A stretch of DNA of 5,471 nt from RGIG4608 sp045606265 (GCA_045606265.1 JAZURO010000128.1:1-5471); one strand, 5' to 3'. Positions 1-5,471 are shown, numbered from the stretch's first letter. The notes: generated from the sequence alone by a model not told the origin. Translations and numbers: made by a program.

Positions 1-71
1 TGATTTCCTTATCCCCGAGCTGTGCCGTCAAGCAGCACCCCCGACTAAATGAACTGTGTTTATTCTTTTGT
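1..71 (-). other. Probable 5' leader of a gene beyond the left edge
   Basis: This stretch holds no complete gene. Read leftward it follows the promoter at 78-106. It contains a small hairpin at 22-38, with arms GTGCTG and CGGCAC around a 5-nt loop. The arms pair fully (one G.U) only as minus-strand RNA; the plus-strand version has a C-A mismatch. At the very edge, AAGGA (10-6) would suit a ribosome site for a start codon just outside the window. I could not match the leader to a known riboswitch or small RNA. A short plus-strand reading frame also crosses it, but nothing supports it. Confidence 0.35.
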
Positions 72-77
72 ATATAC

Positions 78-106
78 ATTTTAACATATTTTTTGAAATA
101 TTTCAA
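78..106 (-). promoter_or_regulatory. Candidate leftward sigma-A promoter
   Basis: On the minus strand TTGAAA (106-101) and TAAAAT (83-78) are separated by 17 bp, each one base off the sigma-A consensus. Transcription would start near base 71 and run off the left edge. The site lies just beyond the terminator of the GH3 gene, so it would drive an independent unit in the same direction. The surroundings are very AT-rich, so a chance match is possible. Confidence 0.45.
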
Positions 107-116
107 TAGGAAAAGC

Positions 117-145
117 AAAATCCCTGCCGTATCGACAGGGATTTT
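117..145 (-). terminator. Rho-independent terminator of the GH3 gene
   Basis: A 13-bp stem (145-133 with 129-117) closes a 3-nt loop four bases past the GH3 stop codon. The core is CCCTGTCG / CGGCAGGG on the minus strand, flanked by A-T pairs. The 3' side runs into UUUU GC UUUU. One pair is a G.U wobble as minus-strand RNA but a C-A mismatch as plus-strand RNA, which favours leftward use. The plus strand also ends in a T-rich run, so weak two-way action is possible. Confidence 0.85.
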
Positions 146-148
146 TTA

Positions 149-2578
149 TTATTTTGGTAGTTTTACACATTTTTCGCCCTTAAACATTTTTATTATTGCT
201 TTTAGGGGTCTGTTATTGGCAAGTTCAAGCAGAGCGCAAGCCATATTATGTGAGAGCATTCCTTCACTTGCGTAGGATATTGAGCGCAGACTCATTGAAT
301 TCATTATCTTCCAACCAAAATACGCATTTTTGACCTTTGTTTCTTTATCGGGAGTATTCTTGCTTTTTAGCTCGTGCTTATATATGCTTTCAAAAGCAAA
401 CATTATCAGCTTATAAAACAATCTTCCGCCCCAAGTTTTGTACTCTCTTATCGGGGTATTCAGATCATACGGTCTATTTACACTTGGAGATTCTATCTCT
501 CTTCCGATAAGACTGTCAAACTCTGCATCAGTCATTTTGAGCAGCTGCTCTCTTGAAACTTTATAAATCTTAGAGTAAGTAAGATTCTCTTCAATTTCTT
601 CACCCTCGTCAATCAGAAGCGTATCGGAAATAATCACAGTATTTGCGTCGCTGCAAAGCTGAAGAGTATATACTCCGTTTTCAAGCACCCATTTGCCTCC
701 GATAAAGTATCTTAATTCACAAATCGGTATTTCAATACATACGTTTTTCTTTTCTCCCGCTTCAAGATATACCTTCTCAAATCCGCGAAGCTCCCTTATG
801 GGCTTCACAACATTTGATGCGGGAGCTTGTGCAAACAGCTCAAGAACGGTGGCACCACTCACAGCACCCGTGTTTTTTACGTCCGCACTTACTCTTATAA
901 CATCTTCATTCTTTTCGATCTTCATATTACTGTAAGCAAAGCTCGTATATGAAAGTCCGTATCCAAAAGGATATTTCACAGGAACGCCAAAGGTTGAAAA
1001 ATATCTGTATCCCACGAAAATGCTCTCTTTATATCTATCGTTAGTGGTAAAAGTAAACTCGTTATGGAAAGGCACGTCCTCATATTTAATAGGCCAGGTC
1101 TCGCACAGACGTCCCGAGGGGTTAGCTTTTCCAAAAAGAAGCTCATAGGTCGCCTCTCCTCCCTCTTCACCCGGAAGGTACATATTAAGAACGGCATCCA
1201 GCTTGCTGTCAAACGACATCTCAACAGGACTGCCGCCATACATTACAAATATGATGCTTTTTGTAAACTTGGCAATTCTGTTTATCAGGTTTATTTGGTT
1301 CTGAGGCAGAGACAAGGTCTTTCTGTCAAAGCCCTCGCTTTCAGCATATTCTGAAAGTCCGCCAAAGAAAATCACCGTGTCGTATCTTTCAGCTTTAAGT
1401 ATTGCACTTTCGATCAATGCAAGATCATCATCAAACGAATCGAGATTATACCCCTTCTCATAGGCATATTGGATATTATGAGTATCAAATGCCTGCCTGG
1501 GTGTAGTTAACTTGTACGGGCGAAGCAATGATGAACCTGCCCCCTGGTAACGCATTTTTTCAAACATTTCACCGATAACAAGGTATTTTTTCTCCTCATT
1601 CAACGGCAATGCTTTGTTTTTGTTTTTCATCAAAACAGCACTTTGTGTGGCTATCTCTTTTGCCAAGTTGGCGTGCTCATCAAATTTAGCAGGTATTTTT
1701 TCTTTTACGGCAGTTGTGCTATTTATCATATTCAAAACACGTCTTACCGCTTTATCCACGGTTTCAACAGAAAGTGTACCGTTATTAACTGCATCAATAA
1801 TTACCTGTCTGTTGTGTCCGATATCACCCGGCATTTCAAGATCAAGACCCGATTTCAAGCCCTCAACTCTGTCGTTGACAGCTCCCCAGTCGGATATCAC
1901 TAAGCCATCAAATTTCCAATCGTCTCTGAGAATACCGTTAAGAAGCTCAGGGTTTTCGGAAGCATATTTTCCGTTTACTTTATTATATGCACACATAACG
2001 GTCTGCGGCTTGCCTTCCTTGATTATCGGCTCGAATGCTTTAAGGTATATTTCACGGAATGCACGCTCATCAACAATGGAGTCACCAAAATAACGGTTTT
2101 CTTCATTATTATTACAAGCAAAGTGCTTAACACTTGTACCAACGCCCATATCCTCAATACCTCTTGTAAGACGTGCGCCGAGCTTGCCCGCAATGTGCGG
2201 ATCCTCGCTGAAATACTCAAAATTTCTTCCGCAAAGAGGATTTCTCTTGATATTTACAGCAGGGCCCAGAATGAGATTAACGTGATAATGTCTGCACTCC
2301 TCACCCATTGCAACACCCATTCTATAAAGCAAATCCTTATTCCAGGAGCTACCCGAGGTGCAAGCTGCGGGAAAACAGGTTGAAAGCTCTGTCTGACCAA
2401 GACCTGCAACCTTATCTCCCTCTTTTTTCTTTCTGAGACCGTGTGGGCCATCGGTTAAAAATATTGACGGAATTGACAGCCTCGTCACTTTATTTGTGTG
2501 CCAGGATTTGTGTCCCGACAAAAGACATGCCTTTTCTTCCAAGGTCAAGTCTTTAATAATTTCATCAACGTTTAACAT
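149..2578 (-). CDS. Family 3 glycoside hydrolase (beta-glucosidase-like), cytoplasmic
   Basis: The product (809 aa) should remove a non-reducing-end sugar from beta-linked oligosaccharides by a retaining mechanism; beta-glucosidase is the default guess, but beta-xylosidase activity cannot be excluded. Seen in order: an N-terminal GH3 barrel with the sugar-binding TDGPHGLR segment (42-49), GRNFEYFSEDP (117-127), KHF (151-153) and the nucleophile in ISDW (Asp230); a second GH3 domain with SEGFDR, whose Glu415 is the likely acid/base, and LPGEEGG near 468-474; a fibronectin III-like domain (about 549-650); and a helical C-terminal tail (about 660-809). No signal peptide is visible, so it should act in the cytoplasm on imported sugars. 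The GTG at 2588-2590 keeps the frame open, but it lies inside the ribosome site AAAGGTGGG (2594-2586). The ATG at 2578, seven bases on, is therefore the start. It is a single-gene unit, divergent from the sugar ABC operon. The family assignment is firm; the substrate is not. Confidence 0.95.
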   Translation of the reverse strand: MLNVDEIIKDLTLEEKACLLSGHKSWHTNKVTRLSIPSIFLTDGPHGLRKKKEGDKVAGLGQTELSTCFPAACTSGSSWNKDLLYRMGVAMGEECRHYHVNLILGPAVNIKRNPLCGRNFEYFSEDPHIAGKLGARLTRGIEDMGVGTSVKHFACNNNEENRYFGDSIVDERAFREIYLKAFEPIIKEGKPQTVMCAYNKVNGKYASENPELLNGILRDDWKFDGLVISDWGAVNDRVEGLKSGLDLEMPGDIGHNRQVIIDAVNNGTLSVETVDKAVRRVLNMINSTTAVKEKIPAKFDEHANLAKEIATQSAVLMKNKNKALPLNEEKKYLVIGEMFEKMRYQGAGSSLLRPYKLTTPRQAFDTHNIQYAYEKGYNLDSFDDDLALIESAILKAERYDTVIFFGGLSEYAESEGFDRKTLSLPQNQINLINRIAKFTKSIIFVMYGGSPVEMSFDSKLDAVLNMYLPGEEGGEATYELLFGKANPSGRLCETWPIKYEDVPFHNEFTFTTNDRYKESIFVGYRYFSTFGVPVKYPFGYGLSYTSFAYSNMKIEKNEDVIRVSADVKNTGAVSGATVLELFAQAPASNVVKPIRELRGFEKVYLEAGEKKNVCIEIPICELRYFIGGKWVLENGVYTLQLCSDANTVIISDTLLIDEGEEIEENLTYSKIYKVSREQLLKMTDAEFDSLIGREIESPSVNRPYDLNTPIREYKTWGGRLFYKLIMFAFESIYKHELKSKNTPDKETKVKNAYFGWKIMNSMSLRSISYASEGMLSHNMACALLELANNRPLKAIIKMFKGEKCVKLPK

Positions 2579-2585
2579 AATCAAT

Positions 2586-2594
2586 CCCACCTTT
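2586..2594 (-). promoter_or_regulatory. Ribosome binding site that fixes the GH3 start
   Basis: AAAGGTGGG on the minus strand lies 7 nt before the ATG at 2578. The in-frame GTG four codons upstream is part of this site, so it cannot also be the initiation codon. This removes four residues (MGLI) from the longest reading frame. Confidence 0.8.
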
Positions 2595-2609
2595 CGTTTT
2601 GTAAATTAC

Positions 2610-2638
2610 ATTATATCATCTTTATCGTTCCGTGTCAA
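2610..2638 (-). promoter_or_regulatory. Consensus sigma-A promoter of the GH3 gene
   Basis: On the minus strand TTGACA (2638-2633) and TATAAT (2615-2610) are separated by exactly 17 bp, matching the consensus at all 12 positions. Transcription would start near 2603, leaving a leader of about 25 nt that has room for the ribosome site and little else. A promoter this strong usually needs repression or another control to be conditional. Confidence 0.85.
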
Positions 2639-2889
2639 TTTGAAAAAGGTTATTTTTGAAAGACAAATACGCCTGTTTTTTGAAACAATGCTTGTTTTCT
2701 TTACTTTTTTGATATATATTTCTAAATTTTGGTTATTATTTTCTGGAAAAATTTACAAAATGATGATTTTTCGCCCTTTTAAATAGTATCTATCGGAGCG
2801 CTAAATATTATGAAATCATTGATTTTTCGTCATATTGCACAATTTTAGAGGTGTTTTTTTTACACCGATAAGCACTATTTTCAAAGCAT

Positions 2890-2904
2890 ATCAAAAAAAT
2901 CAAG
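2890..2904 (+). repeat. 15-bp direct repeat, copy 1
   Basis: ATCAAAAAAATCAAG occurs here and again, identical, at 2921-2935. The copies start 31 bp apart, close to three helical turns, so both would face the same side of the DNA. Each contains an A7 tract, which could bend the DNA. Possible roles are paired sites for a regulator such as an AraC-type protein, or an upstream element; both are inference. Confidence 0.6.
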
Positions 2905-2920
2905 ATAAGTTCAATTTCTC

Positions 2921-2935
2921 ATCAAAAAAATCAAG
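2921..2935 (+). repeat. 15-bp direct repeat, copy 2
   Basis: This is the second exact copy of ATCAAAAAAATCAAG. It ends about 50 bp before the -35 element proposed for the rightward operon, a position used by many activators. The low sequence complexity of the repeat lowers its weight. Confidence 0.6.
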
Positions 2936-2980
2936 GACAGTATTTTCACTTTGTAATAAAATTACTTTGAATAGTGGGGG

Positions 2981-2998
2981 ATTGTTGGCACTAACAAT
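2981..2998. promoter_or_regulatory. Candidate LacI-family operator
   Basis: ATTGTTGGCACTAACAAT is an inverted repeat with seven of nine symmetric positions. It resembles the TTGTTAGCGCTAACAA type of site bound by many LacI-family sugar regulators, with changes in the centre. It overlaps the proposed -35 element of the rightward operon, where a bound repressor would block RNA polymerase. GGGG (2977-2980) and CCCC (3003-3006) flank it, so the RNA could also fold as a larger hairpin with an AAAA bulge. No T-run follows, so it is not a standard terminator. Confidence 0.45.
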
Positions 2999-3015
2999 AA
3001 AACCCCAATTATAAA
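2985..3015 (+). promoter_or_regulatory. Tentative promoter of the membrane protein-ABC permease operon
   Basis: TTGGCA (2985-2990) and TATAAA (3010-3015) each match sigma-A elements at five of six bases, but the 19-bp spacer is longer than ideal. Transcription would begin near 3022, giving a leader of roughly 27 nt. TTCACT (2945-2950) with TGAATA (2968-2973), 17 bp apart, is a weaker alternative. No other stronger candidate is visible close to the operon. Confidence 0.35.
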
Positions 3016-3048
3016 CAATTATTTCAAATCAAAAAACGGAACTTTTCA

Positions 3049-3645
3049 ATGAAACAAATTACATTCAAACAATATCGCGGGATAGACCTTGCTCTGCTGT
3101 GCGCCTTAACTGCAATTTTTGAAGCGATTGCGGCTATGGCATCCGATAAATGGATCAATCTTCAAGCAATGACCGTTTCCATAACGGTTGCTATGACTTG
3201 TATTACGTTTATGCGTTGGAGCTTGTTTGCCCTGCTTCCCTCATTTATCGGTGCGTTAGTTTATTGCATCACCATAGGAGGCAGCCCCCATCAATATCTG
3301 ATTTATTGTGGCGGTAGCTTATTTGTAACAATGGCCTACCCCCTGCTTCAAAGAATTACAAAAGAAAAGGTAAAAGACAGGTTCTTACTTAAAATCGTTT
3401 TTGTCAGTGCGGTTTACGTATCGTTGAATCTTGGGCGCTGGTATTTCTCGCTCCCGTTGGAATTCACGCTTAAAACATTATTAACGTTTCTTGGAACCGA
3501 TATTCTTTCGCTTCTTTTTGCAATAGTCGTTTTTGCAGTCGCCAAAAACGTAGATGGGCTTATTGAGGATCAGAAATCCTATCTTCTTCGTCTTGAACAA
3601 GAGCGAAAAGAAGAGCAAGAAGCCAATCTTAACGATCCCTTTTGA
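3049..3645 (+). CDS. Multi-pass membrane protein of unknown function, ABC operon leader
   Basis: The product (198 aa) is an integral membrane protein whose function I cannot assign. Hydrophobic stretches lie near residues 11-31, 39-54, 57-76, 82-100, 111-134 and 143-166, so five or six membrane spans. A charged tail follows (about 167-198), with GLIEDQKSYLLRLEQERKEE at 170-189 predicted as an amphipathic helix. Size and topology resemble the substrate-binding S components of ECF transporters, but I see no diagnostic motif; that is a weak structural comparison only. I believe similar proteins occur beside sugar ABC permeases in other gut clostridia, but this is from memory. The gene is first in an apparent operon, 42 nt before the LplB-type permease, with no terminator between them. 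The ribosome site is weak (CGGA, 8 nt before ATG). It could assist assembly, sensing or regulation of the importer. The coding call is secure; the role is open. Confidence 0.85.
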   Translation: MKQITFKQYRGIDLALLCALTAIFEAIAAMASDKWINLQAMTVSITVAMTCITFMRWSLFALLPSFIGALVYCITIGGSPHQYLIYCGGSLFVTMAYPLLQRITKEKVKDRFLLKIVFVSAVYVSLNLGRWYFSLPLEFTLKTLLTFLGTDILSLLFAIVVFAVAKNVDGLIEDQKSYLLRLEQERKEEQEANLNDPF

Positions 3646-3677
3646 AAAATTTTCTACATTATATAAATAAACCGAAT

Positions 3678-3681
3678 GGAG
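3678..3681 (+). promoter_or_regulatory. Ribosome binding site that fixes the LplB-type permease start
   Basis: GGAG lies 6 nt before the ATG at 3688. The upstream in-frame ATG (3676-3678) overlaps this site and has no ribosome site of its own, so 3688 is the better start. Confidence 0.7.
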
Positions 3682-3687
3682 ATTCTT

Positions 3688-4764
3688 ATGAAATCAAAAG
3701 CAGCTGATTACCTCATTTTTGATGAACAAACAGGAAAATACAGAGAGGACCCCGAGCAAAAGGTTCGCGATGACGTCGAAAAGCATCATTGGAAACACGT
3801 AGGGCTTACAATTCTCAAGGACTGGCGTCTTTATTTGATGCTCATTCCTATGATCCTTGTATTCTTCTTCTGGCGATATATGCCGATGTATGAGCTTATC
3901 GGATCTTTCAAGATTCACGATGATATTAAGAACGTTTACGATCGCTTCTATTCCGGATTCTCATATTTCAGACAGCTTTTTGCGGGCGGAACTGAAATAT
4001 CCGTTCATTTCTGGAGAGCTTTCAGAAACACATTCTTGCTCAGCTTCTACGGCTTGTGCTTCGGTTTCCCGATGCCCATCATCATCGCTCTCTTCTTCAA
4101 TGAAATCAAATCAAATATCGCACGAAGCATTTACCAGGTACTTACATATTTGCCTAAGTTCATGTCAACTGTTGTTATGACATCCCTTATAACAATGCTT
4201 ATAAGACCCGCTTCTCCCGTTGCAGGAATTGAAATGGGTGTTATTTCAAAGCTTTTGGTTAGCATCGGAGCTATCTCTCAGGAAATCGGTGAATCCGGTC
4301 TTTTGTATGAGCCCGAATATTTCAGAGCTATTTATCAGATAAGCGGTATTTGGGAGACCGCCGGATATGACAGTATCGTATTCTTTGCGGCCATCATAGC
4401 TATCTCACCGACAAGCTATGAAGCAGCGCAGATCGACGGCGCTAACAAATGGGCGCAAATGCGTTACGTAGTTCTTCCCAGCATTCTTTCAACAATTGTA
4501 ATTATGCTTATCACGAGAATCGGTTCCCTTCTTAACGTTGGTTATGAAAAGGTTCTTCTTCTCTCAGAAGATAACACACGTAACCACGTAACCGCAGAAG
4601 TTGTTTCTACGTTCGCCCACCGTTATGCAATTGGAACTGGTTCATCCTCTGCAAACTATGGCATAACGTCCGCCGCAGAAATGATCAACAACGTAATCGG
4701 TATGCTTCTCGTTATCGGAGCTAACTCCATAGCACGTAAAGCTTCTGACGTTTCACTTTATTAA
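3688..4764 (+). CDS. Sugar ABC transporter permease, LplB type
   Basis: The product (358 aa) should form half of the membrane channel of a CUT1-type carbohydrate importer, pairing with the permease encoded just downstream. About six membrane spans are visible, near residues 48-66, 116-137, 149-172, 220-243, 266-285 and 332-350. The cytoplasmic EAA loop that docks the ATPase is intact: EAAQIDGANKW starts at 245 and ends in the LP at 263-264. The first 45 residues are charged and probably cytoplasmic, somewhat longer than I expect for this family. The stop codon overlaps the next gene's ribosome site, a sign of coupled translation. LplB/YtcP systems import oligosaccharides or complex glycans in Firmicutes and usually rely on an extracellular lipoprotein and a shared ATPase; neither is encoded here. 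The divergent GH3 enzyme suggests a beta-linked oligosaccharide as cargo, which is inference. The start is set by GGAG at 3678-3681. Confidence 0.93.
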   Translation: MKSKAADYLIFDEQTGKYREDPEQKVRDDVEKHHWKHVGLTILKDWRLYLMLIPMILVFFFWRYMPMYELIGSFKIHDDIKNVYDRFYSGFSYFRQLFAGGTEISVHFWRAFRNTFLLSFYGLCFGFPMPIIIALFFNEIKSNIARSIYQVLTYLPKFMSTVVMTSLITMLIRPASPVAGIEMGVISKLLVSIGAISQEIGESGLLYEPEYFRAIYQISGIWETAGYDSIVFFAAIIAISPTSYEAAQIDGANKWAQMRYVVLPSILSTIVIMLITRIGSLLNVGYEKVLLLSEDNTRNHVTAEVVSTFAHRYAIGTGSSSANYGITSAAEMINNVIGMLLVIGANSIARKASDVSLY

Positions 4765-4770
4765 GGAGGT
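4763..4770 (+). promoter_or_regulatory. Strong ribosome binding site for the second permease
   Basis: AAGGAGGT is a full match to the anti-16S consensus, 8 nt before the ATG at 4779. Its first two bases are the end of the upstream stop codon, so the two permeases are likely translated in step. An ATG directly after it (4771) is too close and stops after three codons. Confidence 0.9.
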
Positions 4771-4778
4771 ATGCTAAA

Positions 4779-5285
4779 ATGAAAAGAAAACTTGAAGTTT
4801 CCGAACTTATATTTAAGATTATCAGCTACGTCCTTTTAACGGTGTTTGCTCTTTGCTGTCTTTACCCCTTCCTCTATGCGATATCCGCTTCAATCAGTGG
4901 AATTGACGCAGTTGAAAAGGGTCAGATAGTTCTTTTACCCAAAAACGTTCAGTTTGATGCGTTTTTGAGAATGTTTAACAACAACAACTTCTGGAATTCA
5001 TATACCAACACGTTGTTCATTACCTTCTACGGTACTCTTTGGGCTATGGGCGTTGCCATTCTCGGCGCTTATGCTCTCTCAAAAAAGAGATTGTTGTTCC
5101 GCAAGGGATTGAACTTCTTCCTTGTATTTACCATGTGGTTCTCCGCAGGTATCGTTCCTCAGTACATCAACTACCTTAATACACAGGACGCCTTCCACTT
5201 GTTTGGAATCACAGACGACAAATGGCTCGTTGTTATTGCGATGGGTATGGCGGCGATGAATATCATCCTTCTTCGTAACGCATTC
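4779..5285 (+). CDS. Sugar ABC transporter permease, YtcP/LplC type, truncated by adapter
   Basis: This is the 5' part (169 codons) of the partner permease for the LplB-type protein. Visible are an N-terminal span (about 11-35) ending in the usual LYPFLYAISASIS, spans near 77-100 and 108-125, the MWFSAGIVPQYINY segment (119-132) typical of this family, and the start of a further span (150-167). Family members run about 290-310 residues, so roughly 120-140 residues are missing, including the EAA loop. The reading frame continues to a TGA at 5313-5315, but its last nine residues (KSDRSHVVL) and that stop come from sequencing adapter, so the end at 5285 is a break in the data, not a natural terminus or a pseudogene. 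In the organism the gene is probably intact, and a sugar-binding lipoprotein gene would be expected soon after it. Confidence 0.9.
5184..5285 (+). repeat. 102-bp direct repeat, genomic copy
   Basis: This segment of the second permease gene is identical over all 102 bases to 5370-5471. The boundaries are sharp: the base before differs (A against T), and the adapter begins directly after base 5285. This copy continues the permease frame from upstream, so it is the genuine one. It probably marks the exact ends of one sequenced library fragment. Confidence 0.95.
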
Positions 5286-5369
5286 AAGTCGGATCGTAGC
5301 CATGTCGTTCTGTGAGCCAAGGAGTTGGCACAATAATTTGTCTTCCTAAGACCGCTTGGCCTCCGACTT
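5286..5369. other. Embedded DNBSEQ (BGI/MGI) adapter sequence, artefact
   Basis: All 84 bases are explained by library adapter as I remember it. Bases 5286-5327 match the 42-nt read-2 side arm (begins AAGTCGGATCGTAGCC, ends GCCAAGGAGTTG). Bases 5338-5369 are the reverse complement of the 32-nt read-1 side arm (AAGTCGGAGGCC ... GGAAGACAA). The 10 bases between them sit where the sample barcode goes. The arms meet the insert on both sides with no extra bases. This is not bacterial DNA, and open frames crossing it on either strand are spurious. Confidence 0.97.
5328..5337. other. Probable 10-nt sample barcode inside the adapter
   Basis: GCACAATAAT (ATTATTGTGC when read from the other strand) fills exactly the 10-nt gap between the two constant adapter arms, the usual barcode length for this platform. 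Confidence 0.9.
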
Positions 5370-5471
5370 CAGGACGCCTTCCACTTGTTTGGAATCACAG
5401 ACGACAAATGGCTCGTTGTTATTGCGATGGGTATGGCGGCGATGAATATCATCCTTCTTCGTAACGCATTC
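5370..5471 (+). repeat. 102-bp direct repeat, artefactual second copy
   Basis: This is an exact repeat of 5184-5285, placed directly after the adapter and ending at the last base of the window. It is best read as the next pass around the same library circle, or an assembler re-entering the same insert, not a genomic duplication. It should not be annotated as coding. Confidence 0.93.

Larger units (their letters stand above)
2639..3048. promoter_or_regulatory. Divergent intergenic control region, no gene seen
   Basis: About 410 bp of very AT-rich DNA separates the GH3 promoter from the ABC operon, with no credible coding frame on either strand. It holds A- and T-tracts, the 15-bp repeats at 2890 and 2921, the palindrome at 2981-2998, and small inverted repeats: AAACAA-TGC-TTGTTT (2683-2697) and GGTGT-T7-ACACC (2850-2866). 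TGATTTTTCG also occurs twice (2764-2773 and 2820-2829). The length is generous for two promoters and suggests regulator binding on both sides. Confidence 0.6.

Noticed and set aside
1..60. TPP riboswitch or SRP RNA fragment on the minus strand
   Set aside because: GGGGGTGC and AGTCGGGG recall the beginnings of these RNAs, but the invariant CUGAGA of TPP aptamers is absent and the Alu-domain sequence of Gram-positive SRP RNA does not line up.
93..275. Small plus-strand gene over the terminator
   Set aside because: It crosses the GH3 terminator and the 3' end of the GH3 gene in antisense, and has no ribosome site.
1614..2093. Long plus-strand open frame opposite the GH3 gene
   Set aside because: It is antisense to the conserved GH3 barrel, its protein resembles no family I know, and the GH3 motifs on the other strand are unambiguous. 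The other plus-strand frames inside 149-2578 fail for the same reason.
2850..2866. GGTGT-T7-ACACC hairpin as a terminator
   Set aside because: The stem is only 5 bp, the Ts are in the loop and not after the stem, and no gene ends nearby.
2890..2935. CRISPR-like repeat pair
   Set aside because: There are only two short low-complexity copies with a 16-bp gap, no further units and no cas genes.
3646..3687. Internal promoter before the LplB-type permease
   Set aside because: TTGAAA and TATAAA are present but only 14 bp apart, too close for sigma-A, and no terminator separates this gene from the one before.
5079..5333. Minus-strand open frame of 84 codons
   Set aside because: It lies opposite the second permease, and its first part is adapter sequence, so it cannot exist in the organism.
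5184..5471. Tandem duplication, mobile element or integration site at the right end
   Set aside because: The sequence between the two copies is sequencing adapter with a barcode, and the copies end exactly at the adapter. No transposase, inverted ends or attachment-like core is present.

Overview
The window looks like a contig end from a low-GC Firmicutes genome, most likely an uncultured gut or rumen clostridium (Oscillospiraceae/Lachnospiraceae type). The clues are AT-rich intergenic DNA, a consensus sigma-A promoter, AAGGAGGT-like ribosome sites and LplB/YtcP-type sugar permeases. The lineage is an inference from style, not from a marker gene.

Layout. Bases 1-110 hold a leftward promoter and leader for a gene beyond the left edge. 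A leftward terminator (117-145) ends a complete cytoplasmic family 3 glycoside hydrolase on the minus strand (149-2578). The gene has a consensus TTGACA-17-TATAAT promoter (2610-2638). A divergent 470-bp control region follows (2579-3048). It carries two exact 15-bp direct repeats 31 bp apart and a LacI-family-like palindrome. A plus-strand operon then runs to the right: a small multi-pass membrane protein of unknown function (3049-3645), an LplB-type ABC permease (3688-4764) and the first 169 codons of a YtcP/LplC-type permease (from 4779).

The genes fit one job. The ABC importer (binding protein and ATPase not in the window) would bring in an oligosaccharide, and the signal-less GH3 enzyme would split it inside the cell. 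A shared sugar-responsive regulator acting on the divergent region is plausible but unproven.

The most important observation is technical. Bases 5286-5471 are not genomic. Bases 5286-5369 match, from memory, a complete DNBSEQ (BGI/MGI) adapter circle: a 42-nt arm, a 10-nt sample barcode and a 32-nt arm. Bases 5370-5471 are an exact second copy of 5184-5285. Insert-adapter-insert is what a rolling-circle DNA nanoball of a 102-bp insert gives. The second permease is therefore cut by an artefact, and its apparent stop codon at 5313-5315 lies in adapter. I saw no novel biological system; the least explained real gene is the membrane protein at 3049.
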